Shown: positions 1 through 11,873, numbered from the stretch's first letter. The stretch is 64,000 nucleotides of DNA from Symbiodinium natans (GCA_905221605.1 CAJNDS010002352.1:1-64000); one strand, 5' to 3'. Program-made: numbers and translations. The notes: a model not told the origin generated them from the sequence alone.

Positions 1-200
1 GGGGGTTTAGGGGGTTTAGGGGGTTTAGGTGTTTAGGGGGTTTTTAGGGGGTTTAGGGGGTTTAGGGGGTTTAGGGGGTTTAGGGGGTTTAGGTGGTTTA
101 GGGGGTTTAGGGGGTTTAGGGGGTTTAGGGGGTTTAGGGGGTTTAGGGGGTTTAGGGGGTTTAGGGGGTTTAGGGGGTTTAGGGGGTTTAGGGTTTAGGG
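1..200. repeat. Telomere-like (TTTAGGGGG)n array
   Basis: Tandem copies of a 9-bp unit GGGGGTTTA, a G-rich variant of the 7-bp TTTAGGG telomere repeat found elsewhere in the window. The G-rich strand is the plus strand at the left edge, which is the wrong polarity for a left chromosome end, so this is most likely interstitial. The stop codon of the LHC gene (188-190, minus) lies inside it. Confidence 0.85.
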
Positions 201-489
201 CTCAGGGTAGTGGCCTCCTCAGCTCGAAGAGGGGAGGCCGTGTAGAGAGCCTTACGGCGGACACCGAAAAACCACGGAGGACATGAGGATGCCATGGGAG
301 TTTACGCAAATAGCGGACCCCTAATATAGACCCCGAATAGTAGGACTCCCTTAGAATAAGGACCCCAGTGAGGTACCCCACTAGTTTCGGAAACCCCCAC
401 ATTGAGGTGCTGGTGGCAAGTGAGCACCTCACCCAGTCTCCCCAAGCAGAGCCAGTCAGCCCGTCTTGAAAGAACATGCCAATGATGGC
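188..489 (-). CDS. C-terminal exons of the LHC polyprotein
   Basis: Exon 433-489 encodes AIIGMFFQDGLTGSAWGDW and ends at a GT donor. Exon 188-250 continues ALYTASPLRAEEATTLSPKP and stops at TAA (188-190) inside the telomere-like array. In the seven internal modules GDW-SLYTASPLRA is uninterrupted, so the intron 251-432 (GT...AAG before G) is extra. The bases have diverged from the internal modules (AAGACGGGCTG versus AAGATGGACTT), so this end escaped homogenisation. Confidence 0.75.
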
Positions 490-3400
490 CTGGCAGAACA
501 GCCGCTGAAGCATGCCAAGCTGAAGAGGTCATAACCAGAATTACAGATACCAAAGTTCTCAGCTGAAAAACTGGACAGCTCGTATTGTAGCACGTCTTGA
601 ACGGTGACTCTCAGTCTGCGACTTGTATATGTGCAAACACTCATGATTGAAGGAACAACACCATACAAAACCTACATCATGTATATCTTCAGACACAATG
701 TCCAAGAGCTATGTAAGTAGCAACTTCATGCCCATACGGTCTAAGGGCACATGCAACATCAACAAGGGCGAGGCGCCATCATGGCCAGGCGGCCATTGGC
801 CAACTCGGCGGCCAATTTGCTCTTGCGGGTCTCGGGGTCATCCACCTTGCCAAGGAAGGTGGGGAAGCCCACGCCGTAGTTGCCCGGCTCAGCTGCCTCC
901 GTCGAGTCCTTCATGGCGAACTGGCCCTCGCGAGGTCCACGACCATCCGTGGTAGACGCGGCCTGGAAGAAGCCCGTGGTCTCGATGAGGCCGCAGAAGG
1001 CAATGATCTGGGCACCTCCCAACACCGGGATCCTCAGAGACTTATCTGACAGAAAGAAACTGAAAGAAAGGGTGGCCGCCCGCAAAGGGCGGTGTCGCAT
1101 CGCCGAATCGGGCAATGGCTGACAAAGCTGCATCGGGCCTAGCAGGCCTAATATAGCGTAACAGTCCAACAACTGAGACGTCGGCTTGGAGAGGGCGGCC
1201 AGGCCGTTCGGGACGTCGCTGAACTTGAGTCCAAGCGATGGGCTCAAGAAGCCGGGGAACTTGAAGTACTCCGGGACGATATATCCCATGGTAGCATACA
1301 TTGCCTGGCGCTGCTCTTCTCTATCATGGGCGGCTGTCTTCTCTAGCTGTTCAAACCGTGTCACCTTCACTCGAAGAAGCTGGCTACACGTTGTTGACAA
1401 GCAGTTGCGAGACGTAACAGATGACGGTTCATTGAGTTCATAGGGGTTTTGAGATGCTCTGAGGCTTCGGCAATGCGGCCGTGCTTGATCTCCACCGCGC
1501 GGCGGCGCTTGAACGTGGCCTCGTCGTTGTCGGCGCTCAGGCCCAGGGGGTCCCAGAACCCGATGGGCTCTTGCACACCCAACTCGTTGGCCGGGTCGAA
1601 GCTTGGGGCGCTTGTGGATCCGCCGAAGAAGTTGCGTGCGACCTTGGACTCCCTGGCACGCAGAGGCGAGGCCGTGTAGAGGCTCCAGTCGCCCCAGGCC
1701 GATCCTGTAAGTCCATCTTGGAAAAACATTCCGATGATGGCCTGCAGCACCACGATTGTCAGCATTGCCATGTATACTCCGACAATAGTCACTAGTCATG
1801 CCCTCTCACATGGAGCTTTGGTTGACTGGCGCGGTCTTGCATAAACTTGCATGGTCTGATATCCATCACAACAACAAGCTCCGCTCTAGATCCATCTAGA
1901 TCCGACCATCTCTCTTTGTTTGCAACCAACTGCTGCCGATAGATGTCCCGCGATGTTCTGCGTCAAACATATCTCAAGTCTGATTTGATGCAGACATTCC
2001 GTTCCTGCTAGCTTGCTACGCGCCTGCTGGAAAGATGGGCTTGTGTTGGCTTGAAGAAGACAAGTGCAGCATAGCGCAACCTAGCACAACTTGGAGGGGA
2101 GGCGCAGCATCAACAAGGGCGAGGCGCCATCATGGCCAGGCGGCCATTGGCCAACTCGGCGGCCAATTTGCTCTTGCGGGTCTCGGGGTCATCCACCTTG
2201 CCAAGGAAGGTGGGGAAGCCCACGCCGTAGTTGCCCGGCTCAGCTGCCTCCGTGGAGTCCTTCATGGCGAACTGGCCCTCGCGAGGTCCACGGCCATCCG
2301 TGGTAGACGCGGCCTGGAAGAAGCCCGTGGTCTCGATGAGGCCGCAGAAGGCAATGATCTGGGCACCTCCCAACACCGGGATCCTCAGAGACTCATCTGA
2401 CAGAAAGAAATTGAAAGAAAGGATGGCCGCCCACAAAGGGCGGTGTCGCATCGCCGAATCGGGCAATGGCTGACAAAGCTGCATCGGGCCTAGCAGGCCT
2501 AATCTAGCGTAACAGTCCAACAACTGAGACGTCGGCTTGGAGAGGGCGGCCAGGCCGTTCGGGACGTCGCTGAACTTGAGTCCAAGCGATGGGCTCAAGA
2601 AGCCGGGGAACTTGAAGTACTCCGGGACGATATATCCCATGGTAGCATACATGGCCTGGCGCTGCTCTTCTCTATCATGGGCGGCTGTCTTCTCTAGCTG
2701 TTCAAACCGTGTCACCTTCACTCGAAGAAACTGGCTGCGTGTTTGAACAAGCAGTTGCGAGACGTAACAGATGACGGTTCATTGAGTTCATAGGGGTTTT
2801 GAGATGCTCTGAGGCTTCGGCAATGCGGCCGTGCTTGATCTCCACCGCGCGGCGGCGCTTGAACGTGGCCTCGTCGTTGTCGGCGCTCAGGCCCAGGGGG
2901 TCCCAGAACCCGATGGGCTCTTGCACACCCAACTCGTTGGCCGGGTCGAAGCTTGGGGCGCTTGTGGATCCGCCGAAGAAGTTGCGTGCGACCTTGGACT
3001 CCCTGGCACGCAGAGGCGAGGCCGTGTAGAGGCTCCAGTCGCCCCAGGCCGATCCTGTAAGTCCATCTTGGAAAAACATTCCGATGATGGCCTGCAGCAC
3101 CACGATTGTCAGCATTGCCATGTATACTCCGACAGTAGTCACTAGTCGTGCCCTCTCACATGGAGCTTTGGTTGACTGGCGCGGTCTTGCATAAACTTGC
3201 ATGGTCTGATATCTATCACAACAACAAGCTCTGCTCTAGATCCGACCATCTCTCTTTGCTTGCAACCAACTGCTGCCGATAGATGTCCCCCGATGTTCTG
3301 CGTCAAACATATCTCAAGTCTGATTTGATGCAGACATTCCGTTCCTGCTAGCTTGCTACGCGCCTGCTGGAAAGATGGGCTTGTGTTGGCTTGAAGAAGA

Positions 3401-6400
3401 CAAGTGCAGCATAGCGCAACCTAGCACAACTTGGAGGGGAGGCGCAGCATCAACAAGGGCGAGGCGCCATCATGGCCAGGCGGCCATTGGCCAACTCGGC
3501 GGCCAATTTGCTCTTGCGGGTCTCGGGGTCATCCACCTTGCCAAGGAAGGTGGGGAAGCCCACGCCGTAGTTGCCCGGCTCAGCTGCCTCCGTCGAGTCC
3601 TTCATGGCGAACTGGCCCTCGCGAGGTCCACGGCCATCCGTGGTAGACGCGGCCTGGAAGAAGCCCGTGGTCTCGATGAGGCCGCAGAAGGCAATGATCT
3701 GGGCACCTCCCAACACCGGGATCCTCAGAGACTTATCTGACAGAAAGAAACTGAAAGAAAGGGTGGCCGCCCGCAAAGGGCGGTGTCGCATCGCCGAATC
3801 GGGCAATGGCTGACAAAGCTGCATCGGGCCTAGCAGGCCTAATATAGCGTAACAGTCCAACAACTGAGACGTCGGCTTGGAGAGGGCGGCCAGGCCGTTC
3901 GGGACGTCGCTGAACTTGAGTCCAAGCGATGGGCTCAAGAAGCCGGGGAACTTGAAGTACTCCGGGACGATATATCCCATGGTAGCATACATTGCCTGGC
4001 GCTGCTCTTCTCTATCATGGGCGGCTGTCTTCTCTAGCTGTTCAAACCGTGTCACCTTCACTCGAAGAAGCTGGCTACACGTTGTTGACAAGCAGTTGCG
4101 AGACGTAACAGATGACGGTTCATTGAGTTCATAGGGGTTTTGAGATGCTCTGAGGCTTCGGCAATGCGGCCGTGCTTGATCTCCACCGCGCGGCGGCGCT
4201 TGAACGTGGCCTCGTCGTTGTCGGCGCTCAGGCCCAGGGGGTCCCAGAACCCGATGGGCTCTTGCACACCCAACTCGTTGGCCGGGTCGAAGCTTGGGGC
4301 GCTTGTGGATCCGCCGAAGAAGTTGCGTGCGACCTTGGACTCCCTGGCACGCAGAGGCGAAGCCGTGTAGAGGCTCCAGTCGCCCCAGGCCGATCCTGTA
4401 AGTCCATCTTGGAAAAACATTCCGATGATGGCCTGCAGCACCACGATTGTCAGCATTGCCATGTATACTCCGACAATAGTCACTAGTCATGCCCTCTCAC
4501 ATGGAGCTTTGGTTGACTGGCGCGGTCTTGCAGAAACTTGCATGGTCTGATATCCATCACAACAACAAGCTCCGCTCTAGATCCATCTAGATCCGACCAT
4601 CTCTCTTTGTTTGCAACCAACGGCTGCCGATAGATGTCCCCCGATGTTCTGCGTCAAACATATCTCAAGTCTGATTTGATGCAGACATTCCTTTCCTGCT
4701 GGCTTGCTACGTGCCTGCTGGAAAGATGGGCTTGTGTTGGCTTGAAGGAGACAAGTGCAGCATAGCGCAACCTAGCACAACTTGGAGGGGAGGCGCAGCA
4801 TCAACAAGGGCGAGGCGCCATCATGGCCAGGCGGCCATTGGCCAACTCGGCGGCCAATTTGCTCTTGCGGGTCTCGGGGTCATCCACCTTGCCAAGGAAG
4901 GTGGGGAAGCCCACGCCGTAGTTGCCCGGCTCAGCTGCCTCCGTCGAGTCCTTCATGGCGAACTGGCCCTCGCGAGGTCCACGGCCATCCGTGGTAGACG
5001 CGGCCTGGAAGAAGCCCGTGGTCTCGATGAGGCCGCAGAAGGCAATGATCTGGGCACCTCCCAACACCGGGATCCTCAGAGACTTATCTGACAGAAAGAA
5101 ACTGAAAGAAAGGGTGGCCGCCCGCAAAGGGCGGTGTCGCATCGCCGAATCGGGCAATGGCTGACAAAGCTGCATCGGGCCTAGCAGGCCTAATATAGCG
5201 TAACAGTCCAACAACTGAGACGTCGGCTTGGAGAGGGCGGCCAGGCCGTTCGGGACGTCGCTGAACTTGAGTCCAAGCGATGGGCTCAAGAAGCCGGGGA
5301 ACTTGAAGTACTCCGGGACGATATATCCCATGGTAGCATACATGGCCTGGCGCTGCTCTTCTCTATCATGGGCGGCTGTCTTCTCTAGCTGTTCAAACCG
5401 TGTCACCTTCACTCGAAGAAACTGGCTGCGTGTTTGAACAAGCAGTTGCGAGACGTAACAGATGACGGTTCATTGAGTTCATAGGGCCCTGAGATGCTCT
5501 GAGGCTTCGGCAATGCGGCCGTGCTTGATCTCCACCGCGCGGCGGCGCTTGAACGTGGCCTCGTCGTTGTCAGCGCTCAGGCCCAGGGGGTCCCAGAACC
5601 CGATGGGCTCTTGCACACCCAACTCGTTGGCCGGGTCGAAGCTTGGGGCGCTAGTGGATCCGCCGAAGAAGTTGCGAGCGACCTTGGACTCCCTGGCACG
5701 CAGAGGCGAGGCCGTGTAGAGGCTCCAGTCGCCCCAGGCCGATCCTGTAAGTCCATCTTGGAAAAACATTCCGATGATGGCCTGCAGCACCACGATTGTC
5801 AGCATTGCCATGGATACTCCGACAATAGTCACTAGTCATGCCCTCTCACATGGAGCTTTGGTTGACTGGCGCGGTCTTGCATAAACTTGCATGGTCTGAT
5901 ATCTATCACAGCAACAAGAGATCCGATCCATCTCTCTTTGCTTGCAACCAACTGCTGCCGATAGATGTCCCCGATGTTCTGCGTCAAACATATCTCAAGT
6001 CCGATTTGATGCAGACATTCCTTTCCTGCTAGCTTGCTACGCGCCTGCTGGAAAGATGGGCTTGTGTTGGCTTGAAGGAGACAAGTGCAGCACAGCGCAA
6101 CCTAGCACAACTTGGAGGGGAAGGCGCAGCATCAACAAGGGCGAGGCGCCATCATGGCCAGGCGGCCATTGGCCAACTCGGCCGCCAATTTGCTCTTGCG
6201 GGTCTCGGGGTCATCCACCTTGCCAAGGAAGGTGGGGAAGCCCACGCCGTAGTTGCCCGGCTCAGCTGCCTCCGTCGAGTCCTTCATGGCGAACTGGCCC
6301 TCGCGAGGTCCACGGCCATCCGTGGTAGACGCGGCCTGGAAGAAGCCCGTGGTCTCGATGAGGCCGCAGAAGGCAATGATCTGGGCACCTCCCAACACCG

Positions 6401-9400
6401 GGATCCTCAGAGACTCATCTGACAGAAAGAAATTGAAAGAAAGGATGGCCGCCCACAAAGGGCGGGTGTCGCATCGCCGAATCGGGCAATGGCTGACAAA
6501 GCTGCATCGGGCCTAGCAGGCCTAACATAGCGTAACAGTCCAACAACTGAGACGTCGGCTTGGAGAGGGCGGCCAGGCCGTTCGGGACGTCGCTGAACTT
6601 GAGTCCAAGCGATGGGCTCAAGAAGCCGGGGAACTTGAAGTATTCCGGGACGATATATCCCATGGTAGCATACATGGCCTGGCGCTGCTCTTCTCTATCA
6701 TGGGCGGCTGTCTTCTCTAGCTGTTCAAACCGTGTCACCTTCACTCGAAGAAACTGGCTGCGTGTTTGAACAAGCAGTTGCGAGACGTAACAGATGACGG
6801 TTCATTGAGTTCATAGGGCCCTGAGATGCTCTGAGGCTTCGGCAATGCGGCCGTGCTTGATCTCCACCGCGCGGCGGCGCTTGAACGTGGCCTCGTCGTT
6901 GTCGGCGCTCAGGCCCAGGGGGTCCCAGAACCCGATGGGCTCTTGCACACCCAACTCGTTGGCCGGGTCGAAGCTTGGGGCGCTTGTGGATCCGCCGAAG
7001 AAGTTGCGTGCGACCTTGGACTCCCTGGCACGCAGAGGCGAGGCCGTGTAGAGGCTCCAGTCGCCCCAGGCCGATCCTGTAAGTCCATCTTGGAAAAACA
7101 TTCCGATGATGGCCTGCAGCACCACGATTGTCAGCATTGCCATGTATACTCCGACAATAGTCACTAGTCATGCCCTCTCACATGGAGCTTTGGTTGACTG
7201 GCGCGGTCTTGCAGAAACTTGCATGGTCTGATATCCATCACAACAACAAGCTCCGCTCTAGATCCATCTAGATCCGACCATCTCTCTTTGTTTGCAACCA
7301 ACGGCTGCCGATGGATGTCCCCCGATGTTCTGCGTCAAACATATCAAGTCTGATTTGATGCAGACATTCCTTTCCTGCTAGCTTGCTACGCGCCTGCTGG
7401 AAAGATGGGCTTGTGTTGGCTTGAAGGAGACAAGTGCAGCACAGCGCAACCTAGCACAACTTGGAGGGGAAGGCGCAGTATCAACAAGGGCGAGGCGCCA
7501 TCATGGCCAGGCGGCCATTGGCCAACTCGGCCGCCAATTTGCTCTTGCGGGTCTCGGGGTCATCCACCTTGCCAAGGAAGGTGGGGAAGCCCACGCCGTA
7601 GTTGCCCGGCTCAGCTGCCTCCGTCGAGTCCTTCATGGCGAACTGGCCCTCGCGAGGTCCACGGCCATCCGTGGTAGACGCGGCCTGGAAGAAGCCCGTG
7701 GTCTCGATGAGGCCGCAGAAGGCAATGATCTGGGCACCTCCCAACACCGGGATCCTCAGAGACTCATCTGACAGAAAGAAATTGAAAGAAAGGATGGCCG
7801 CCCACAAAGGGCGGTGTCGCATCGCCGAATCGGGCAATGGCTGACAAAGCTGCATCGGGCCTAGCAGGCCTAATCTAGCGTAACAGTCCAACAACTGAGA
7901 CGTCGGCTTGGAGAGGGCGGCCAGGCCGTTCGGGACGTCGCTGAACTTGAGTCCAAGCGATGGGCTCAAGAAGCCGGGGAACTTGAAGTACTCCGGGACG
8001 ATATATCCCATGGTAGCATACATGGCCTGGCGCTGCTCTTCTCTATCATGGGCGGCTGTCTTCTCTAGCTGTTCAAACCGTGTCACCTTCACTCGAAGAA
8101 ACTGGCTGCGTGTTTGAACAAGCAGTTGCGAGACGTAACAGATGACGGTTCATTGAGTTCATAGGGCCCTGAGATGCTCTGAGGCTTCGGCAATGCGGCC
8201 GTGCTTGATCTCCACCGCGCGGCGGCGCTTGAACGTGGCCTCGTCGTTGTCGGCGCTCAGGCCCAGGGGGTCCCAGAACCCGATGGGCTCTTGCACACCC
8301 AACTCGTTGGCCGGGTCGAAGCTTGGGGCGCTAGTGGATCCGCCGAAGAAGTTGCGTGCGACCTTGGACTCCCTGGCACGCAGAGGCGAGGCCGTGTAGA
8401 GGCTCCAGTCGCCCCAGGCCGATCCTGTAAGTCCATCTTGGAAAAACATTCCGATGATGGCCTGCAGCACCACGATTGTCAGCATTGCCATGTATACTCC
8501 GACAGTAGTCACTAGTCGTGCCCTCTCACATGGAGCTTTGGTTGACTGGCGCGGTCTTGCATAAACTAGCATGGTCGAATATCTATCACAACAACAAGCT
8601 CCGCTCTAGATCCATCTAGGTCCGACCATCTCTCTTTGTTTGCAACCAACTGCTGCCGATAGATGTCCCCCGATGTTCTGCGTCAAACATGTCTCAAGTC
8701 TGATTTGATGCAGACATTCCGTGACATTCCGTTCCTGCTAGCTTGCTACGCGCCTGCTGGAAAGATGGGCTTGTGTTGGCTTGAAGGAGACAAGTGCAGC
8801 ACAGCGCAACCTAGCACAACTTGGAGGGGAAGGCGGAGCATCAACAAGGGCGAGGCGCCATCATGGCCAGGCGGCCATTGGCCAACTCGGCCGCCAATTT
8901 GCTCTTGCGGGTCTCGGGGTCATCCACCTTGCCAAGGAAGGTGGGGAAGCCCACGCCGTAGTTGCCCGGCTCAGCTGCCTCCGTCGAGTCCTTCATGGCG
9001 AACTGGCCCTCGCGAGGTCCACGACCATCCGTGGTAGACGCGGCCTGGAAGAAGCCCGTGGTCTCGATGAGGCCGCAGAAGGCAATGATCTGGGCACCTC
9101 CCAACACCGGGATCCTCAGAGACTCATCTGACAGAAAGAAATTGAAAGAAAGGGTGGCCGCCCACAAAGGGCGGTGTCGCATCGCCGAATCGGGCAATGG
9201 CTGACAAAGCTGCATCGGGCCTAGCAGGCCTAACATAGCGTAACAGTCCAACAACTGAGACGTCGGCTTGGAGAGGGCGGCCAGGCCGTTCGGGACGTCG
9301 CTGAACTTGAGTCCAAGCGATGGGCTCAAGAAGCCGGGGAACTTGAAGTACTCCGGGACGATATATCCCATGGTAGCATACATGGCCTGGCGCTGCTCTT

Positions 9401-11440
9401 CTCTATCATGGGTGGCTGTCTTCTCTAGCTGTTCAAACCCTGTCACCTTCACTCGAAGAAACTGGCTGCGTGTTTGAACAAGCAGTTGCGAGACGTAACA
9501 GATGACGGTTCATTGAGTTCATAGGGCCCTGAGATGCTCTGAGGCTTCGGCAATGCGGCCGTGCTTGATCTCCACCGCGCGGCGGCGCTTGAACGTGGCC
9601 TCGTCGTTGTCGGCGCTCAGGCCCAGGGGGTCCCAGAACCCGATGGGCTCTTGCACACCCAACTCGTTGGCCGGGTCGAAGCTTGGGGCGCTAGTGGATC
9701 CGCCGAAGAAGTTGCGTGCGACCTTGGACTCCCTGGCACGCAGAGGCGAGGCCGTGTAGAGGCTCCAGTCGCCCCAGGCCGATCCTGTAAGTCCATCTTG
9801 GAAAAACATTCCGATGATGGCCTGCAGCACCACGATTGTCAGCATTGCCATGTTCTCACATGGAGCTTTGGTTGACTGGCGCGGTCTTGCATAAACTTGC
9901 ATGGTCTGATATCTATCACAACAACAGGCTCCGCTCTAGATCCATCCAGGTCCGACCATCTCTCTTTGTTTGCAACCAACTGCTGCCGATAGATGTCCCC
10001 CGATGTTCTGCGTCAAACATATCTCAAGTCTGATTTGATGCAGACATTCCGTGACATTCCGTTCCTGCTAGCTTGCTACGCGCCTGCTGGAAAGATGGGC
10101 TTGTGTTGGCTTGAAGGAGACAAGTGCAGCACAGCGCAACCTAGCACAACTTGGAGGGGAAGGCGGAGCATCAACAAGGGCGAGGCGCCATCATGGCCAG
10201 GCGGCCATTGGCCAACTCGGCCGCCAATTTGCTCTTGCGGGTCTCGGGGTCATCCACCTTGCCAAGGAAGGTGGGGAAGCCCACGCCGTAGTTGCCCGGC
10301 TCAGCTGCCTCCGTCGAGTCCTTCATGGCGAACTGGCCCTCGCGAGGTCCACGGCCATCCGTGGTAGACGCGGCCTGGAAGAAGCCCGTGGTCTCGATGA
10401 GGCCGCAGAAGGCAATGATCTGGGCACCTCCCAACACCGGGATCCTCAGAGACTCATCTGACAGAAAGAAATTGAAAGAAAGGATGGCCGCCCACAAAGG
10501 GCGGTGTCGCATCGCCGAATCGGGCAATGGCTGACAAAGCTGCATCGGGCCTAGCAGGCCTAATCTAGCGTAACAGTCCAACAACTGAGACGTCGGCTTG
10601 GAGAGGGCGGCCAGGCCGTTCGGGACGTCGCTGAACTTGAGTCCAAGCGATGGGCTCAAGAAGCCGGGGAACTTGAAGTACTCCGGGACGATATATCCCA
10701 TGGTAGCATACATGGCCTGGCGCTGCTCTTCTCTATCATGGGCGGCTGTCTTCTCTAGCTGTTCAAACCGTGTCACCTTCACTCGAAGAAACTGGCTGCG
10801 TGTTTGAACAAGCAGTTGCGAGACGTAACAGATGACGGTTCATTGAGTTCATAGGGCCCTGAGATGCTCTGAGGCTTCGGCAATGCGGCCGTGCTTGATC
10901 TCCACCGCGCGGCGGCGCTTGAACGTGGCCTCGTCGTTGTCGGCGCTCAGGCCTGGCAACACGTTTGCTTTAGGGCTTAGGGCTTATAGGGCTTAGGGCT
11001 TAGGGTTTGGGGTTTAGGGTATAGGGTTTGGGGTTTGGGGTTTGGGGTTTAGGGTTTGGGTTTAGGGCTTAGGGTATCCCTAATCATGACAGCAATGTAT
11101 AGTACAAACCATAATAGTTAGTGTAAGATCATAGAAAAATGTTGTATCGTATGTTACAACATGATATCAGAGGAGATAAGATAAACCATATTCATGATAC
11201 TGGTACATAACATAAAATCCGAGATATACAAGTTAGATGTACATGCAAACGTATTTGTACAGGTATGTGTGTGTATACATGTATAATCATATATACATCG
11301 AGTTGCTTCGGGCACCCGAACAGCGGCGGCCTAGTGGATCCCAGAAACCAATAGGGTCCTGCAGCAGCTTTCGCTAGCCGACTCTCTCTCTCTCTCTCTC
11401 TCCCACACGCATAACCCTCCCGAAGGGAGGCTGCCCTCAG

Positions 11441-11482
<42 letters not shown>

Positions 11483-11675
11483 CTCCCGCCTAAACCGTAA
11501 GCACCAAACATTAAAAGTTTTCGCCAAACGTTGGAGAAACATTGGAGGGTCGAAGTCGAAGCGCCGGCGGTGGAAGGTGCACTGGCTGCCCTATACGGTC
11601 CTGCACTCCCAGCTGGGTGGCGGGGTCGAAACTTGGCTGGCTGCTGGCGCTGCCGCCGAAGAAGTTGCGGCTGGT
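188..11675 (-). CDS. Light-harvesting chlorophyll a-c binding polyprotein, multi-exon gene
   Basis: Encodes plastid antenna proteins of the peridinin/fucoxanthin-type LHC superfamily that bind chlorophyll a and c in the thylakoid membrane. Reading right to left, 28 exons can be joined in one frame with no stop: a 5' module, seven nearly identical 215-residue modules and a short tail, about 1,720 residues. Each module carries helix 1 (VEIKHGRIAMYATMGY), helix 2 (GGAQIIAFCGLIETTGFF) and helix 3 (LAAELANGRLAMMAIIGM), the Glu/His/Arg chlorophyll-binding pattern of the family. Helix 3 is split by the inter-module intron: exon C ends at MM and the next exon A begins AIIGM, so modules are fused rather than separate genes. 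Nearly all introns begin GC and end AG before G. No module has its own targeting leader. The 5' leader exon (plastid targeting) is not identified and should lie above 11,675. LHC polyproteins are known in dinoflagellates. Alternative: separate tandem genes. Confidence 0.85.
777..1741 (-). CDS. LHC polyprotein module 1 (3'-most full module)
   Basis: Exon A 1472-1741 (90 codons), exon B 1186-1304, exon C 777-1032. Junctions: CGCATT|GC...CAG|GCAATG, CTCCAA|GC...GAG|GATCCC, ATGATG|GC at the exon C end. All open and in frame. The inter-module intron to the next upstream exon C is 1742-2127. Confidence 0.85.
2128..3091 (-). CDS. LHC polyprotein module 2
   Basis: Exon A 2822-3091, exon B 2537-2655, exon C 2128-2383, with the same three GC-AG introns as module 1 and no disrupting change seen in the exons. 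Confidence 0.85.
3468..4432 (-). CDS. LHC polyprotein module 3
   Basis: Exon A 4163-4432, exon B 3877-3995, exon C 3468-3723. Shares several intron variants with module 1 (for example CTACACGTTGTTGAC in the A-B intron), suggesting these two arose from a recent two-unit duplication or conversion. Confidence 0.85.
4819..5781 (-). CDS. LHC polyprotein module 4
   Basis: Exon A 5512-5781, exon B 5228-5346, exon C 4819-5074. The A-B intron has the GGGCCC variant shared with modules 5-8 instead of GGGGTTTT of modules 1-3. Confidence 0.85.
6150..7113 (-). CDS. LHC polyprotein module 5
   Basis: Exon A 6844-7113, exon B 6560-6678, exon C 6150-6405. An extra G near 6463 lies in the B-C intron and does not touch coding sequence. 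Confidence 0.85.
7499..8461 (-). CDS. LHC polyprotein module 6
   Basis: Exon A 8192-8461, exon B 7908-8026, exon C 7499-7754, with intact frame and the same GC-AG splice sites. Confidence 0.85.
8859..9821 (-). CDS. LHC polyprotein module 7
   Basis: Exon A 9552-9821, exon B 9268-9386, exon C 8859-9114. Exon sequence upstream of the helix 1 core carries a few replacements relative to other modules. The intron above exon A is shorter near 9852 (a deletion relative to modules 1-6). Confidence 0.85.
10189..11675 (-). CDS. LHC polyprotein 5' module with extra introns
   Basis: Exon C 10189-10444 and exon B 10598-10716 match the other modules, but exon A is split into three: 11601-11675 (RNFFGGSASSQPSFDPATQL then GVQ), 11331-11358 (DPIGFWDPLG) and 10882-10952 (LSADN...HGRI). 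The pieces join in frame to GVQ-DPIGFWDPLG-LSADN as in other modules. Intron 11359-11600 starts GA and holds CT microsatellites; intron 10953-11330 starts GC and holds degenerate telomere-type repeat. At first glance this end looks like a truncated copy; splicing restores it. The upstream acceptor at 11676 is a guess and the leader exon is not found. Confidence 0.7.
10968..11080. repeat. Degenerate telomere-like array in LHC intron
   Basis: Mixed CTTAGGG, TTTAGGG and TTTGGGG units on the plus strand, inside the predicted intron 10953-11330. Confidence 0.85.
11369..11481. repeat. CT microsatellites in LHC intron
   Basis: Two (CT)n runs, about 11383-11401 and 11444-11480, in the predicted GA-AG intron 11359-11600. 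Confidence 0.85.
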
Positions 11676-11729
11676 CTGAAGAGCAATCATGCGAGGTGCA
11701 CAGCACAGAGCAGGGGATCGAAGGCACTC

Positions 11730-11873
11730 ATAACCCTAAACCCTAAACCCTAAACCCTGAACCCGAAACCCTAAACCCTAAACCCTAAACCCTAAACCCT
11801 AAACCCTAAACCCTAAACCCTAAACCCTAAACCCTAAACCCTAAACCCTAAACCCTAAACCCTAAACCCTAAG
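11730..11873. repeat. Telomere-like (CCCTAAA)n array
   Basis: About 20 nearly perfect CCCTAAA units on the plus strand. A short further run lies at 12066-12080. Confidence 0.95.

Larger units (their letters stand above)
777..10952. repeat. Tandem array of ~1.33-1.36 kb LHC units
   Basis: Eight exon C copies end at 777, 2128, 3468, 4819, 6150, 7499, 8859 and 10189, giving periods of 1351, 1340, 1351, 1331, 1349, 1360 and 1330 bp. Exons and introns are both highly similar, so unequal exchange or gene conversion acts on whole units. Confidence 0.95.

Noticed and set aside
1-200. Left edge as a true chromosome end
   Set aside because: The G-rich strand faces the wrong way for a left terminus and the unit is a 9-bp variant.
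29-286. Gly/Leu-rich open frame at the left edge
   Set aside because: Translation of the 9-bp telomere-like repeat.
759-10807. Repeated plus-strand open frames and 346-codon minus frames through the LHC array
   Set aside because: Antisense shadows and unspliced read-through of introns; only the spliced minus frame keeps LHC motifs.
10952-11700. LHC array truncated and followed by decayed LHC remnants
   Set aside because: The remnants splice in frame with the array through GC-AG and GA-AG introns, so they are better read as exons of the 5' module.
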